Origin: Methylococcaceae bacterium UBA4132
Lineage (GTDB): Bacteria > Pseudomonadota > Gammaproteobacteria > Methylococcales > Methylomonadaceae
Assembly (NCBI GenBank): GCA_002380945.1
Contig: DFWO01000118.1
Location: 1 to 44,174, forward strand
Reading direction: 5' to 3'
DNA: 44,174 nucleotides
Every line of letters starts with the position of its first letter. Position 1 is the first letter of the stretch. Positions 1 through 10,000 of the stretch are shown here, in pieces. Made by a program: the position numbers and the translations under genes. The notes beneath the pieces are model-generated. The model saw only the letters and a program-made list of their open reading frames with translations. It was not told the origin of the DNA and did no database searches.

Positions 1-20
1 CTGTCAATGCGTAACTTCTA
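1..20. repeat. Left 20-bp terminal inverted repeat
   Basis: The first 20 bases, CTGTCAATGCGTAACTTCTA, are the exact reverse complement of the last 20 bases of the window (44155-44174). Homology stops at base 21. A third copy differing by three transitions lies at 32302-32320. It could be the end of a mobile element, or a shared k-mer where an assembler broke the contig at a repeat. Confidence 0.9.
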
Positions 21-170
21 GTATTAGCTATACTACAACACCGCTAACTATCCGCTAACTGTGGTTGTTGTATGAAATTGTAGTAATTTGACTAAAAGAA
101 GCGTTGTAAGTAACCAAAGAGTAGAGTAAAAACACAGTACGCCATCATCTAAATTTTGAGGAGAATACCC
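21..170 (+). promoter_or_regulatory. Upstream region of fadE with a 9-bp direct repeat
   Basis: A 9-bp direct repeat, CCGCTAACT, occurs at 41-49 and 52-60. The copies are 11 bp apart, about one helical turn, which would suit a regulator binding one face of the DNA. TTGACT at 88-93 could be a -35 box, but the sequence 17 bases on (TAACCA) is a poor -10 box. A good ribosome binding site, GAGGAG, lies at 158-163, seven bases before the fadE ATG. The promoter and operator reading is inference. Confidence 0.3.
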
Positions 171-2549
171 ATGCTCTGGTTACTCGTACTACTCATCTTA
201 GTCAGTCTGTTAAGTTATCGCCAAGCTTCAATCTATTGGTCAGCTCTACTCGTTGGTTTACTGTTAGGTAATTATCTGCTGTTTAACGGACTAACGTCTG
301 TCAGTAAAATGCTGTGGATTACTTATCTAGTCATTTTTATTCCCCTTACCGTACCGTTCATTCGACAAAAATTAATCAGTCGCCAGCTATTCCAGTGGAT
401 GAAAAAAGCCTTACCCGCCATGTCAAAAACCGAGCGCGAAGCCTTAGAAGCGGGGAATACTTGGTGGGATGCAGAATTATTTTCAGGCAAGCCTAACTGG
501 AAAGTATTGCAAGATTTACCAATGGTTAAACTCACCGTCGAAGAGCAATCCTTTATCGACCATGAAGTAGAAACCCTGTGTGCCATGCTTAATGATTGGG
601 ACATTACCCATAATCGTAAAGATTTACCGCCTGAGGTATGGGATTACATCAAACAACATAAATTCTGCGGCATGATGATTCCTAAAGCCTACGGCGGTTT
701 AGCATTTTCTGAAACCGCGCATTCTGAAGTGGTGATGAAAATTGCCAGCCGTTGTACCACAGCAGCTGTCACAGTGATGGTGCCTAATTCCCTTGGTCCT
801 GCCAAGTTATTGCTGAACTACGGCACGGATGCACAAAAAAATTATTATTTGCCGCGTTTAGTAACAGGTGAAGAAATCCCCGCCTTTGCCTTGACCAGTC
901 CTGTTGCGGGCAGTGATGCCAGTGCCATGACAGATACAGGTGTTGTGTGTCAGCAAGATGGCGTGTTAGGCATACGATTAAATTGGGAAAAACGCTATAT
1001 TACCCTTGGCCCTATCGCAACCGTGTTGGGCTTAGCATTTAAACTGTATGATCCCGATAAACTGATTGGTGATACCGAAAATATCGGTATTACTGTGGCG
1101 TTAATTCCTACTAATACCAATGGTGTGTCGATAGGCAGACGGCATTACCCATTAGATTCGGCATTTCAAAATGGTCCTAACTGGGGTAAAAATGTGTTTA
1201 TTCCTATGGATTATTTGATTGGTGGTGTCGCACAAGCAGGCAATGGTTGGAAAATGCTGATGCACAGTTTGACGACAGGTAGAGCGGTTTCTTTACCCGC
1301 ACTCAGTGTTGCCGCGTCTAAATTTACTTGCCGCAATACAGGCGCGTATTCGCGTATCCGCAAACAATTTAATGTGCCGATTGGTGAACTAGAAGGCATT
1401 AAAGAACCATTAGCGCGTATGGCTGGGGAAACCTATATCCTGAACGCGGCGCGTTGTGTCACTAATGCGGCGTTGGATAATGGCGAACGCCCCGCCGTCA
1501 TTTCTGCCATTTTAAAATATGAACTGACCGAAAGAATGCGCAGCGTGGTCAATGATGGCATGGATATACAAGGCGGCTCAGGAATTTGTTTAGGGTCAAA
1601 AAATTATCTGGGACGCTTATATCAAGTCATTCCCATCAGTATCACTGTAGAAGGTGCGAATATTTTAACCCGCACCATGATGATTTTTGGGCAAGGTGCA
1701 ATGCGTTGTCATCCATTTGTTCAAGCAGAAATGGCAGCGTTACAAAATAATAATCTGATTGCATTTGATAAATTGTTATTTCAACACCTTGGTTTTTGGG
1801 CGCGTAATAAAACCACCGCGTTGTGGTTTGGCTTAACTAATGCGCGGTTTTATCAGCCATTGGGTAATAAAGATACGCAACGTTATTATCAACAAATCGC
1901 TCGTTTAAGTGCAGGTTTTGCGCTTACCGCCGATTTTGCTTTGCTAACTTTGGGCGGTACATTAAAACGTAAAGAACATATCTCAGGCTGTTTTGCTGAT
2001 GTGTTAAGCAATCTTTATCTATGTTCTTGTGTGCTGAAATACTATGAAAGCCAAGGCAATCAGCAAGATGACGCGCCGTTATTACATTGGGCGTGTCAAC
2101 ACACGCTCTACCAAGCTCAACAAGCCTTATCAAACATTCTAACTAAACTACCGTTTCGTCCTGCCGCGTGGGCATTACGCCACCTGATTATTTTTCCCTT
2201 CGGCGAGCCTAACTCACCGCCTAATGACACACTAAGCCATCAAATCGCCGCCTTACTGATTAATGATTCTGCGACACGCGATCGTTTAACCCAAGGCATT
2301 TATATTAATCAAAATCCTGATGACGCAACAGGTAGAATCGAAGTAGCATTTAAAGCCGTGTTAGCTGCCGCGCCCGTTGAGGCAAAAATTCGCACCGCGA
2401 AGTTGGGTAAAGGCGATGTAACAGCAAGCGCATTAGCCAAAGGCATTATTACCCCAGCAGAAGCGGAGTTAATTCATAGTGCCGAACAAGCCCGATTAGC
2501 CGCTATTAGTGTGGATGACTTTAGTGCCGATGAGATACTTGGGCGGTAA
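171..2549 (+). CDS. fadE: FadE-type membrane acyl-CoA dehydrogenase
   Basis: Catalyses the first, FAD-dependent step of fatty acid beta-oxidation, acyl-CoA to trans-2-enoyl-CoA. The 792-residue length is close to the large FadE family (about 815 in E. coli) and far above the 380 of ordinary acyl-CoA dehydrogenases. Two hydrophobic N-terminal segments (about residues 1-18 and 50-65) suggest membrane anchoring. The dehydrogenase core (about 80-510) includes the segment FALTSPVAGSDA and a GMDIQGGSGI stretch, and the C-terminal 200 residues match the FadE-specific extension. I chose ATG 171 over an upstream in-frame TTG at 156 because GAGGAG at 158-163 is correctly spaced and would lie inside the coding region otherwise. 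A terminator follows. It is probably independent of the NRPS cluster, although it would draw on the same acyl pool as the FAAL. Confidence 0.93.
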   Translation: MLWLLVLLILVSLLSYRQASIYWSALLVGLLLGNYLLFNGLTSVSKMLWITYLVIFIPLTVPFIRQKLISRQLFQWMKKALPAMSKTEREALEAGNTWWDAELFSGKPNWKVLQDLPMVKLTVEEQSFIDHEVETLCAMLNDWDITHNRKDLPPEVWDYIKQHKFCGMMIPKAYGGLAFSETAHSEVVMKIASRCTTAAVTVMVPNSLGPAKLLLNYGTDAQKNYYLPRLVTGEEIPAFALTSPVAGSDASAMTDTGVVCQQDGVLGIRLNWEKRYITLGPIATVLGLAFKLYDPDKLIGDTENIGITVALIPTNTNGVSIGRRHYPLDSAFQNGPNWGKNVFIPMDYLIGGVAQAGNGWKMLMHSLTTGRAVSLPALSVAASKFTCRNTGAYSRIRKQFNVPIGELEGIKEPLARMAGETYILNAARCVTNAALDNGERPAVISAILKYELTERMRSVVNDGMDIQGGSGICLGSKNYLGRLYQVIPISITVEGANILTRTMMIFGQGAMRCHPFVQAEMAALQNNNLIAFDKLLFQHLGFWARNKTTALWFGLTNARFYQPLGNKDTQRYYQQIARLSAGFALTADFALLTLGGTLKRKEHISGCFADVLSNLYLCSCVLKYYESQGNQQDDAPLLHWACQHTLYQAQQALSNILTKLPFRPAAWALRHLIIFPFGEPNSPPNDTLSHQIAALLINDSATRDRLTQGIYINQNPDDATGRIEVAFKAVLAAAPVEAKIRTAKLGKGDVTASALAKGIITPAEAELIHSAEQARLAAISVDDFSADEILGR

Positions 2550-2569
2550 TGGCGTGAAGCAGAACACTA

Positions 2570-2601
2570 AGCCCAACAAAAAACTGTTGGGCTTTATTGT
2601 T
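2570..2601 (+). terminator. Rho-independent terminator of fadE
   Basis: A perfect 9-bp stem (AGCCCAACA 2570-2578, TGTTGGGCT 2585-2593) with a six-base loop is followed by TTATTGTT. It sits 20 bases after the fadE stop and faces the convergent gene at 2696-2998. Confidence 0.85.
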
Positions 2602-2695
2602 CAGAAAGAACGTAACATTATAACATTACGCGATGTTCAGCTTTATAGCGACCGACCGTCAAGCGGTCAACACTATTTGCAACGAACCCGTGCGT

Positions 2696-2998
2696 TTATT
2701 TTATTGTACTTTTATACAGCTTACCTTCGGGGCTGTACTTCATTTCGTGATCTATGCCGTCTTTATCCTCGAACTCGACTTCGTACACTGGTGTGCCTTT
2801 CAGTTTGCCAAAATGCACTTTCTTGAGTTTCCATTCGACCTTCACAGCATCTGGATATATCTGCTTGAAGGCTTTCATAACTGGCGCGGGCACTTCCGCC
2901 TCGGTCACGTCTGAGGAAGCCATGGTCGGAGTCGACAGCGTCAAACCTAGCATCAGCATTGCGCCGATCAACCCTGCATATAGTTTTTGTTTAAACAT
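2696..2998 (-). CDS. Small PepSY-like periplasmic protein
   Basis: A 100-residue secreted protein. Residues 1-28 form a signal peptide with a positive start, a long hydrophobic core and a TMASS cleavage region. The rest (APVMKAFKQIYPDA, then VEWKLKK, YEVEFEDKDG, EMKYSPEGKLY) matches the pattern of the putative beta-lactamase-inhibitor-like PepSY-like family (PF11396): a helix followed by antiparallel strands. Members are periplasmic with mostly unknown roles. The start is supported by AGGAGAG six bases before the ATG. It stands alone, convergent with fadE. The binding partner is unknown. Confidence 0.75.
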   Translation of the reverse strand: MFKQKLYAGLIGAMLMLGLTLSTPTMASSDVTEAEVPAPVMKAFKQIYPDAVKVEWKLKKVHFGKLKGTPVYEVEFEDKDGIDHEMKYSPEGKLYKSTIK

Positions 2999-3178
2999 TT
3001 TTTCTCTCCTACACAGTTACGGTGGACAAATAAAAACCGATGCGTCCCCCACCTAAAAGTCGCTCGATAAGTACAAACAGTCCCAATTTATAAATAAAAT
3101 TCGGCACAATTTATCTGTAGTAGTTCAAACCCAGTCTGACAGTTACCGATTTTCAAAAGTCGAATATCGCGTAATATT

Positions 3179-3676
3179 CTAATTTTGATGAGGTAGTTCA
3201 AATACAGGTGGTCTTTCGTCGTCGTCTAAACGGAATATGTCGCCATACATAGTGTTAGTTTCATAAAAATCCTCCCAAATATACTGAGGCTGAATAATTG
3301 CCTTAGTGGGTAACGGCGCGAGGATTAAATCAGACACCCCTATCGTGGCACGAGCCGCTGTATTGAGCGCGCCTTCAAGCGCACCACCGACTAACCCATA
3401 AAATATGTTGCTGTCTTGGGCATTGGTGTTGTTAATAATACCTTTCGGAACTTCTAGCCAAGAAGTGCCGATGTTAGTAACACCATTTAGAGCTTTCTTG
3501 CCCAATTTCTCGCCATAACTTCTTTGTCGTGGTTGCTGTTGTTGATATGGTTGCTGGTAGTATGGCTGTTGGTATTGCTGCTGTTGGTACATATCATCTG
3601 CCAACACTGTCGATGCGCAAACAAGCGATAAACCCGTCAAAAGACCAGTCACAAAAAAACGATGGAACGTGTTCAT
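3179..3676 (-). CDS. Exosortase system-associated protein, TIGR04073 family
   Basis: A 165-residue secreted protein: signal peptide (about 1-25, ending STVLA), a Gln/Tyr-rich low-complexity stretch (about 28-50), then the family block starting YGEKLGKKALNGVTNIGTSWLEVPKGI and continuing through a glycine-rich hydrophobic segment (FYGLVGGALEGALNTAARATIGVSDL) to PTKAIIQPQYIWED. This pattern is known from TIGR04073 proteins, which co-occur with exosortase/PEP-CTERM sorting. The function is unknown and no exosortase gene is in the window. I chose ATG 3676 over the in-frame TTG two codons upstream because it places the signal peptide start next to a GGGA-containing upstream stretch. The Q-rich repeat codons (CAA/CAG) may be slippage-prone. 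Confidence 0.75.
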   Translation of the reverse strand: MNTFHRFFVTGLLTGLSLVCASTVLADDMYQQQQYQQPYYQQPYQQQQPRQRSYGEKLGKKALNGVTNIGTSWLEVPKGIINNTNAQDSNIFYGLVGGALEGALNTAARATIGVSDLILAPLPTKAIIQPQYIWEDFYETNTMYGDIFRLDDDERPPVFELPHQN

Positions 3677-3732
3677 AATCAATCCCGCTGTTAGGTGTTA
3701 ATAATGAATTGAGTATAGCAGAGCTATCATTT

Positions 3733-6012
3733 TTATCTGCCTAATGCCTTGGCAAACGCATTACCCATTGTACCTTGCTGAGGGGCTGATGGTTTAGACT
3801 GCTTGTTAATGGCTTGTCGCCCGGGGCGTTCAGCTTTAATATCACTGGCATCCACCGCGCTTTTCATGGATAAGGCAATGCGTTTGCGTTCAACATCAAT
3901 TTCTAACACAGTAACTTTCACCATATCGCCTGTTTTCACCGCATCTCGTGGGTCTTTAATAAAGGTGTCCGCTAAATGCGAAATATGCACCAAACCATCT
4001 TGATGCACACCAATATCCACAAACGCCCCGAAGTTTGCCACGTTGGTAACAACTCCCGCTAATTTCATACCGACTTTTAAATCACTAATTTTTTCAATCC
4101 CTGCTTGAAACTCGACACTTTTAAATTCAGGACGTGGATCGCGACCAGGTTTTTCCAGCTCTTGTAAAATATCTGAGACAGTCGGCAAACCAAATTGTTC
4201 ATTGGTAAACTGAACAGGATTAAGCGAGCGTAAAAACTGACTTTGCCCGATTAAATCACGAATAGATTTATTGGTTTTAGTAATAATCGCTTCTACGACA
4301 GGATACGCTTCAGGATGCACGGCGGACGCATCTAAAGGATTATCACCATTCATCACCCGCAAAAACCCCGCCGCTTGTTCATAGGCTTTCTCGCCTAAAC
4401 GCGGTACTTTTTTCAACTGTTTGCGATTTTTAAACGCGCCGTGTTCATTACGAAACGCGACAATATTTTCACTGACACTGGCAGACAAACCCGATACTTG
4501 TTTTAGCAACGCCACCGAGGCAGTATTCACATCCACACCCACCGCATTCACGCAGTCTTCAACCACCGCATCCAAACCCCGCGCCAATTGCACCTGATTA
4601 ACATCGTGTTGATACTGACCCACACCAATAGATTTTGGCTCAATTTTCACCAATTCTGCTAACGGGTCTTGCAAACGTCTAGCAATCGACACCGCGCCGC
4701 GCAACGACACATCCAACGCAGGAAATTCTTTTGCCGCCAATTCCGACGCTGAATAAACCGACGCGCCCGCTTCCGACACCGTGATTTTAGTAAACTTCAG
4801 CTCACCGTACTGCTTCATCACATCCGCCACCAACGTATCGGTTTCGCGTGAACCTGTCCCATTACCAATACTGACCAACTGCACTTGATGCTGTTTAATC
4901 AACTTTGCCAAGGTCTCAATGGATTCATGCCATTGTTGACGCGGTGGATGTGGGTAAATGGTCGTGGTGTCTAGCAGTTTTCCTGTTGCATCCACCACCG
5001 CCACTTTCACGCCTGTGCGAATACCTGGGTCTAACCCCATCGTAGTTTTCGCACCCGCAGGTGCGGCGAGTAACAAATCCTTTAAATTACTGGCAAACAC
5101 GCGAATAGATTCTTGCTCTGCCGCTTCACGCAATTTCAGTTTTAAATCCACATCAATGCGCGTAAACAACTTAATTTTCCACGCCAACCGCGCCGTTTCT
5201 GCCAGCCACGCATCGGCAGGTTTCGCCGTGTCTTTTACCTGCAAATGACGACTTACCACCTGAGCGCAGCGTTCATGCTCCACTTGCTCATCCAGCGCAG
5301 GTTTTAAGGTAAGCTGTAACAAATCCTCATTACGCCCCCGCAACAACGCCAACGCACGGTGCGAAGGAATTTTATGTATCGCCTCCGCATAATCAAAATA
5401 ATCCTTAAACTTTGCCGCTTCTGCTTCCTTACCCGCCACCACCGTTGAGTGAACAATCCCTTGTTGCCAAACACGCTCCCGCAACTCGCTCAACACCTCC
5501 GCATTTTCAGCCACTTGCTCCATGATAATTTGCCGCGCCCCTTCCAACGCGCTAGCAGTATCGACTATGCCTTTTTCAGCATCAATAAACTGCGCGGCAA
5601 ACTGTTCAGGAATCAAACGACGGTCAGCCAACAACGTATCCGCCAACGGTTGCAGCCCCGCCTCCCTAGCAATCTGCGCCTTAGTACGGCGTTTAGGTTT
5701 ATAAGGCAAATACAAATCTTCCAACAGCGTTTTAGACTCCGCCGCCTTAATCGCCAACTCCAATTCAGGCGTGAGCTTACCTTGCGTAGCAATACTGTTT
5801 AACACCGTCTCACGGCGATCATTCAATTCACGCAAATAGCCCAACCGTTCCGCTAAAAATCGCAGTTGCGTATCGTCTAAATTCCCCGTCACTTCCTTAC
5901 GATAACGCGCAATAAACGGCACCGTCGCGCCTTCATCCAACAAAGCAACCGTCGCACTGACCTGTTGCGGCTTAACAGCTAATTCTTCTGCAATACGAGC
6001 AATAACATCCAT
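3733..6012 (-). CDS. tex: Tex, S1-domain transcription accessory protein
   Basis: A conserved nucleic-acid-binding protein that acts on transcription in the cytoplasm. The 759 residues fit the family (about 770-780). Order: helical N-terminal Tex domain (1-190, including ATVPFIARYRKEVTG), YqgF/RuvC-like domain beginning at MGLDPGIRTGVKVA (about 325), helix-hairpin-helix region (about 490-560, including AVGVDVNTAS and LKKVPRLGEKAYEQAAGF), and an S1 RNA-binding domain (about 648-720, VVTNVANFGAFVDIGVHQDGLVHISH). It starts at an ATG preceded by a stretch with only a weak ribosome binding site. A possible promoter lies 35 bases upstream. It is divergent from the ankyrin-NRPS operon and is a housekeeping gene. 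Confidence 0.95.
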   Translation of the reverse strand: MDVIARIAEELAVKPQQVSATVALLDEGATVPFIARYRKEVTGNLDDTQLRFLAERLGYLRELNDRRETVLNSIATQGKLTPELELAIKAAESKTLLEDLYLPYKPKRRTKAQIAREAGLQPLADTLLADRRLIPEQFAAQFIDAEKGIVDTASALEGARQIIMEQVAENAEVLSELRERVWQQGIVHSTVVAGKEAEAAKFKDYFDYAEAIHKIPSHRALALLRGRNEDLLQLTLKPALDEQVEHERCAQVVSRHLQVKDTAKPADAWLAETARLAWKIKLFTRIDVDLKLKLREAAEQESIRVFASNLKDLLLAAPAGAKTTMGLDPGIRTGVKVAVVDATGKLLDTTTIYPHPPRQQWHESIETLAKLIKQHQVQLVSIGNGTGSRETDTLVADVMKQYGELKFTKITVSEAGASVYSASELAAKEFPALDVSLRGAVSIARRLQDPLAELVKIEPKSIGVGQYQHDVNQVQLARGLDAVVEDCVNAVGVDVNTASVALLKQVSGLSASVSENIVAFRNEHGAFKNRKQLKKVPRLGEKAYEQAAGFLRVMNGDNPLDASAVHPEAYPVVEAIITKTNKSIRDLIGQSQFLRSLNPVQFTNEQFGLPTVSDILQELEKPGRDPRPEFKSVEFQAGIEKISDLKVGMKLAGVVTNVANFGAFVDIGVHQDGLVHISHLADTFIKDPRDAVKTGDMVKVTVLEIDVERKRIALSMKSAVDASDIKAERPGRQAINKQSKPSAPQQGTMGNAFAKALGR

Positions 6013-6046
6013 CGTTTTAAATCTTGGCTAGTTGATAACGGCGGCT

Positions 6047-6077
6047 ATTGTAACAATCCTGTGAAAATCGGAGTCAA
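6047..6077 (-). promoter_or_regulatory. Possible tex promoter
   Basis: On the minus strand TTGACT (6077-6072) and TACAAT (6052-6047) are separated by 19 bases. The boxes are good but the spacing is two longer than ideal. The -35 box overlaps the palindrome at 6074-6093. Confidence 0.35.
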
Positions 6078-6093
6078 AAAACACGTTTTTTGA
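6074..6093. repeat. Palindrome upstream of tex
   Basis: A perfect inverted repeat with 9-base arms (TCAAAAAAC and GTTTTTTGA) and a two-base AC centre. The arms continue outward with one mismatch (GAG/TTC side). It lies across the putative tex -35 box, so it may be an operator, or on the plus strand a weak hairpin with a T run. Confidence 0.55.
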
Positions 6094-6460
6094 TTCCCGT
6101 TGACTTTCTGACAAGGCAGATAGCACATACAACGCCTGAGCAAAATCTATAGGTATCGGTTAAATTTAACACCAAAAAACATAAGGGAGTTAATTGATGA
6201 ATTTATGAGTAGTAACTACCACACCGTCTTGATCAGATGCAGAAACAAAAAATAGTCGGAGTATACTTTTGTCAAGAGAGGTTTCTTTTTTGGATGAAAT
6301 AATTATTTGATGTGTCAACACTACGACCAATTTCATTATCGCTCAGTGAGGGCTTTTTTCATTTAATCGTCATCTAGCTACATTTGAATAGTTCGCTTTA
6401 CTTCTACCCACATAAGGCAACTGTTTTTCCTTTCGTTTTTCTGATTTTAAGGAATTGATG
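6094..6460 (+). promoter_or_regulatory. Leader region of the ankyrin-NRPS operon
   Basis: A non-coding stretch of about 370 bases that should hold the promoter of the whole biosynthetic operon. Visible items are a near-symmetrical AAATAATTATTT at about 6297-6308, a tiny reading frame ATG-AAT-TTA-TGA after AAGGGAG near 6190, and a weak CTCAGTGAG hairpin followed by a T run around 6336-6360. I could not find a convincing sigma-70 promoter, nor a Fur box close to consensus. The final AAGGA at 6449-6453 is the ribosome binding site of the next gene. Confidence 0.3.
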
Positions 6461-7003
6461 ATGAGCGCGTTACCATTAATTGCAGCAGTGCAAGCAGGCA
6501 ATAGCACGGCAGTGCAAATATTAATCAGCAACCATGTTGATATTGAACAAGTCGATGAGTATGGCTGGACAGCATTAAATTGGGCGGCAGGTCGTGGTGA
6601 TACCGCTATGGTCGAGCAGTTACTGAATGCTGGGGCAAATGTGGCGCATACAGGCAGAGATAATAGAACAGCGTATGCCATTGCTTTAGCCGCAGCTCAT
6701 GTTGATACCGCCTTGTTATTGCAACAAGCTGAACAAAAAATCGGCATGACATCTGTCGTCCATCCTTATTGCAAAGCATACACCGTTGACGCATTGCGGA
6801 AGTTCCCTGAATGGTCGGAATCGGCTGGCGTAGCAGATGGCATTGTTTATTTGCATCACGATTTTAGTGTCACAGCGTGTTTTTGGCATGATGAAGATGT
6901 AGTGTTTCGTTCTTCATCACCCGCTTGGCAACAGTTTTGTACCGAGGAGTTAGCTTTCTTTGTTCCTACTGATTTAAGTTTAGCGGCTGCTTTGGTGCAA
7001 TGA
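6461..7003 (+). CDS. Ankyrin-repeat protein coupled to the NRPS genes
   Basis: A 180-residue cytoplasmic-looking protein without signal peptide. The first 95 residues hold about three ankyrin repeats (PLIAAVQAGNSTAVQILIS, GWTALNWAAGRGDTAMVEQLL, NRTAYAIALAAAHVDTALLL). The C-terminal part (about 100-180: CKAYTVDALRKFPEWSE, VYLHHDFSVTACFWHDEDVVF, WQQFCTEELAF) is a separate region I do not recognise. Two tandem ATGs (6458, 6461) are possible starts. AAGGA at 6449-6453 favours 6461. Its TGA overlaps the ATG of the first NRPS gene (ATGA), so the two are probably translationally coupled. Ankyrin repeats suggest a protein partner, possibly an NRPS subunit or MbtH. The role is unknown. Confidence 0.75.
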   Translation: MSALPLIAAVQAGNSTAVQILISNHVDIEQVDEYGWTALNWAAGRGDTAMVEQLLNAGANVAHTGRDNRTAYAIALAAAHVDTALLLQQAEQKIGMTSVVHPYCKAYTVDALRKFPEWSESAGVADGIVYLHHDFSVTACFWHDEDVVFRSSSPAWQQFCTEELAFFVPTDLSLAAALVQ

Positions 7004-10000
7004 TGATGCAACAAAATAAACCACTCTTGACCAGCCTTGAAGATCATAACATCGGCTCTTTAATTGAGCTGCTTGCTTTCCGCGCTGAACAACAAGCCGA
7101 TAAAACAGCTTATGTTTTTTTAGTCGATGGTGAACAACAACGTGTATCGCTAACTTACAGCGAATTGGACAAGCAAGCTAAAACCATAGCCGCCACGTTA
7201 CAAACCTTAGGTTTGCAAGGTGAACGCGCTGTTTTATTGTATCCACAAGGCTTAGATTATATCGCCGCGTTCTTTGGTTGTTTGTATGCGGGCGTTGTTG
7301 CCGTACCTGCGTATCCGCCGAAAAATCAGCGTAATTTGCCACGTTTGCAAGCGATTATTGAAGACAGTCAAGCCGCAATTATTTTAAGCACCCAAGCTAC
7401 CTCTAATTCCGCGCGTGCTTTATATGCCGATGATAAAGGCAGTTTGCCGTGGTTGTTGACTGATCAAGCAATGGATGGCAATCCTGAACAGTGGCTTATA
7501 CCTGACCTAACACCAGAATCCTTAGCTTTTTTACAATATACCTCAGGTTCAACAGGTCATGCTAAAGGTGTGATGGTCAGTCACGGTAATTTAATGGCAA
7601 ATCAACAAGCCATTAAAGACGGTTTTGGACATGACCATCAATCAACTGTCGTTGGTTGGTTGCCGCTGTATCATGATATGGGTTTAATCGGTAATGTCAT
7701 GCAGCCTTTGTATATTGGTGCGCCTGTTATCTTGATGTCACCGTTGGCGTTTTTAGAAAAACCCTTGCGTTGGTTACAAGCGATTTCAGATTATCAAGCC
7801 CATACCAGCGGCGCACCTAATTTTGCCTTTGATTTATGCGTGCAGAAAATCTCTGCGAAAGACAAAGCACAATTAAATTTAAGCAGTTGGCAGTTAGCAT
7901 TTAATGGCTCTGAGCCTATTCATTCCGCCACATTAGATAGATTTGCCGAGGCGTTTGCCGAATGCGGTTTTAAACGTGAAGCGTTTTATCCGTGCTATGG
8001 CTTAGCCGAAGCGACTTTGTTAGTGACTGGCATTCATAAAAGCCAAGCTCCAACCATCAGAGCGTTTAATAAAAGCAAATTAGAACAACATATCGCCTGT
8101 AACAATGTCGCCCATTTAGATGATTATCGCCGTTTAGTCGGTTGCGGTACGGTAGGAAAAAATCATCAACTACGCATCGTTAATCCAGACACGCAAACGC
8201 TTTGTACAGATGGGCATATCGGTGAGATTCAAGTCAGTGGTGCGAGTATTGCGCAAGGCTATTGGCAAAATAGCGTAACCAGCCAAGAGACATTTATCAC
8301 CGATGTACACAATAATCGTTGGTTACGAACAGGTGATTTAGGCTTTATTCATCACGGCGAACTGTTTATTTCAGGGCGTTTAAAAGACCTGATTATTATT
8401 CGTGGACGTAATTATTACCCCCATGATATAGAAAAAGCCGCACAAGAAGCGGTTGATTGCTTAACGCCCCATAGCTCAGCGGCATTTTCAATAGCCAGTC
8501 AAGACGGTGAAAAATTAATCTTGTTGGCAGAATTAAAACGCGCTTATGTACGACAAAACGATTTTCAGGCGGAATTTTCTGCGATTCGTAGTCGATTGGT
8601 GGAAGAATGCGGCGCACAAGCCGATGTCATCGTGTTGTTAAAACCCAATGCGATTTTAAAAACTACCAGCGGTAAAATCCGTCGCGCTGCGTGTAAAGAG
8701 CGTTATGAACATCAGCAATTAGACATCGTGGCAATTGATGATTTAACGGCTACTTACCAAACTCCGCAAGCGGAAGATATTCCGTCAAAACCAAGTATTC
8801 CGCCTGAATTAGCGTTATTGCGTCAAACATTGTTACTCGCGCCAAGTGTTGCCGCTGCACCATTATTAGCGTCTTATTTAAGCACTCGTGTCGCAGCATT
8901 ATCAGGTTTAGCACAAGCGCAAATTGGCTTATCTGCTTCCGTGTTAAGCCTAGGTATCGACTCCTTAAAAGCGATGGAATTAAAATATTTTGTTGATGAA
9001 TTTTTAAACATCGACTTTCCTGTGATGCTGTTGCTAGATGACAATTCGCTAACCGATATTGCTGAACACGCGCTCAAACTTGCAGTAGAAAACCCAGTCA
9101 TTGAGTCTGTTAGCACTCATATCGTCAGCGCGGAAATGCCGTTATCATTGGGTCAACAAGCCTTATGGACGTTATGCCAAGTAACCGCTATGCCGACGCT
9201 ATACAATATGTCGGTGGCGTTACAAATTGACTCAAACATCAATACCAACGCATTACAGGATGCGTTGCAAGCCTTAATCAACCGTCATAGTCAACTACGC
9301 ACCCACTTTGGACTCAATGAACAAACGCAATTAGTACAAACTATCGTACCGTCTTTATCGCCTACCTTTAGCCAGATACATTGCGATGATGACGAGCATA
9401 GACAACAACAAATCACTGTTTGGTTGCAGCAAGCCTTTGATTTACAAAATGAGGCATTGTTAAAAACCGTCTTATTCAGCAACGCAGACGATAATCACAA
9501 GTTGGTATTTTGCGCCCATCATTTGATTGTTGATTTGCGCTCTATCACCATTTTGTTGAATGAGCTTAAAAAACTGTATCGTGCTAAATTGCTAAACCAA
9601 GACGCAGATTTACCCGCACTGACCAGCCATTATGGCGATTACATTCATTGGCAACAGCAATATTTACCAAGCCCTGCCGCTGAACAAGCATGGCAATATT
9701 GGCAACAGCAATTAACGGGCGAATTGCCCAAACTGGAATTGCTGATTCGTAAGTTTTGCCCAACAACGCCTACTTATCAGGGTAGCGTAGAAACATTAAT
9801 TATCGACAAAGTAACGCAACAAAAACTGCGTGCTTTAGCCGAGTCACACAATGTCACGTTGTACACGGTATTACTGGCATTATTTAAAACCTTGCTGTAT
9901 CGCTATAGTGGGCAACAAGACCTTATTGTTGGTTCACCTTTGTTAGGGCGACCCAAAAAAGCCTTTGCTGATTTGGTTGGTTATTTTGTCAATCCTGTTG

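Noticed and set aside
171..2549. fadE as part of the siderophore pathway supplying the acyl starter
   Set aside because: FadE degrades acyl-CoA, while the FAAL activates free fatty acid. It has its own terminator and is separated from the cluster by three minus-strand genes.
2509..2826. A 105-codon plus-strand frame overlapping the end of fadE
   Set aside because: It crosses the fadE terminator and lies opposite the PepSY-like gene, with no ribosome binding site and no family resemblance.
3535..3600. Short CAA/CAG-rich repeats as a CRISPR or tandem-repeat array
   Set aside because: These encode the Gln/Tyr-rich linker of the TIGR04073 protein. There are no spacer-repeat units, and no CRISPR array was seen elsewhere.
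4958..5248. Plus-strand open frames inside tex
   Set aside because: They are antisense to conserved Tex domains and have no independent support.
6297..6308. AAATAATTATTT as a Fur box
   Set aside because: It is symmetrical but too short and lacks the GATAAT/ATTATC pattern. AT-rich palindromes of this size are expected by chance.
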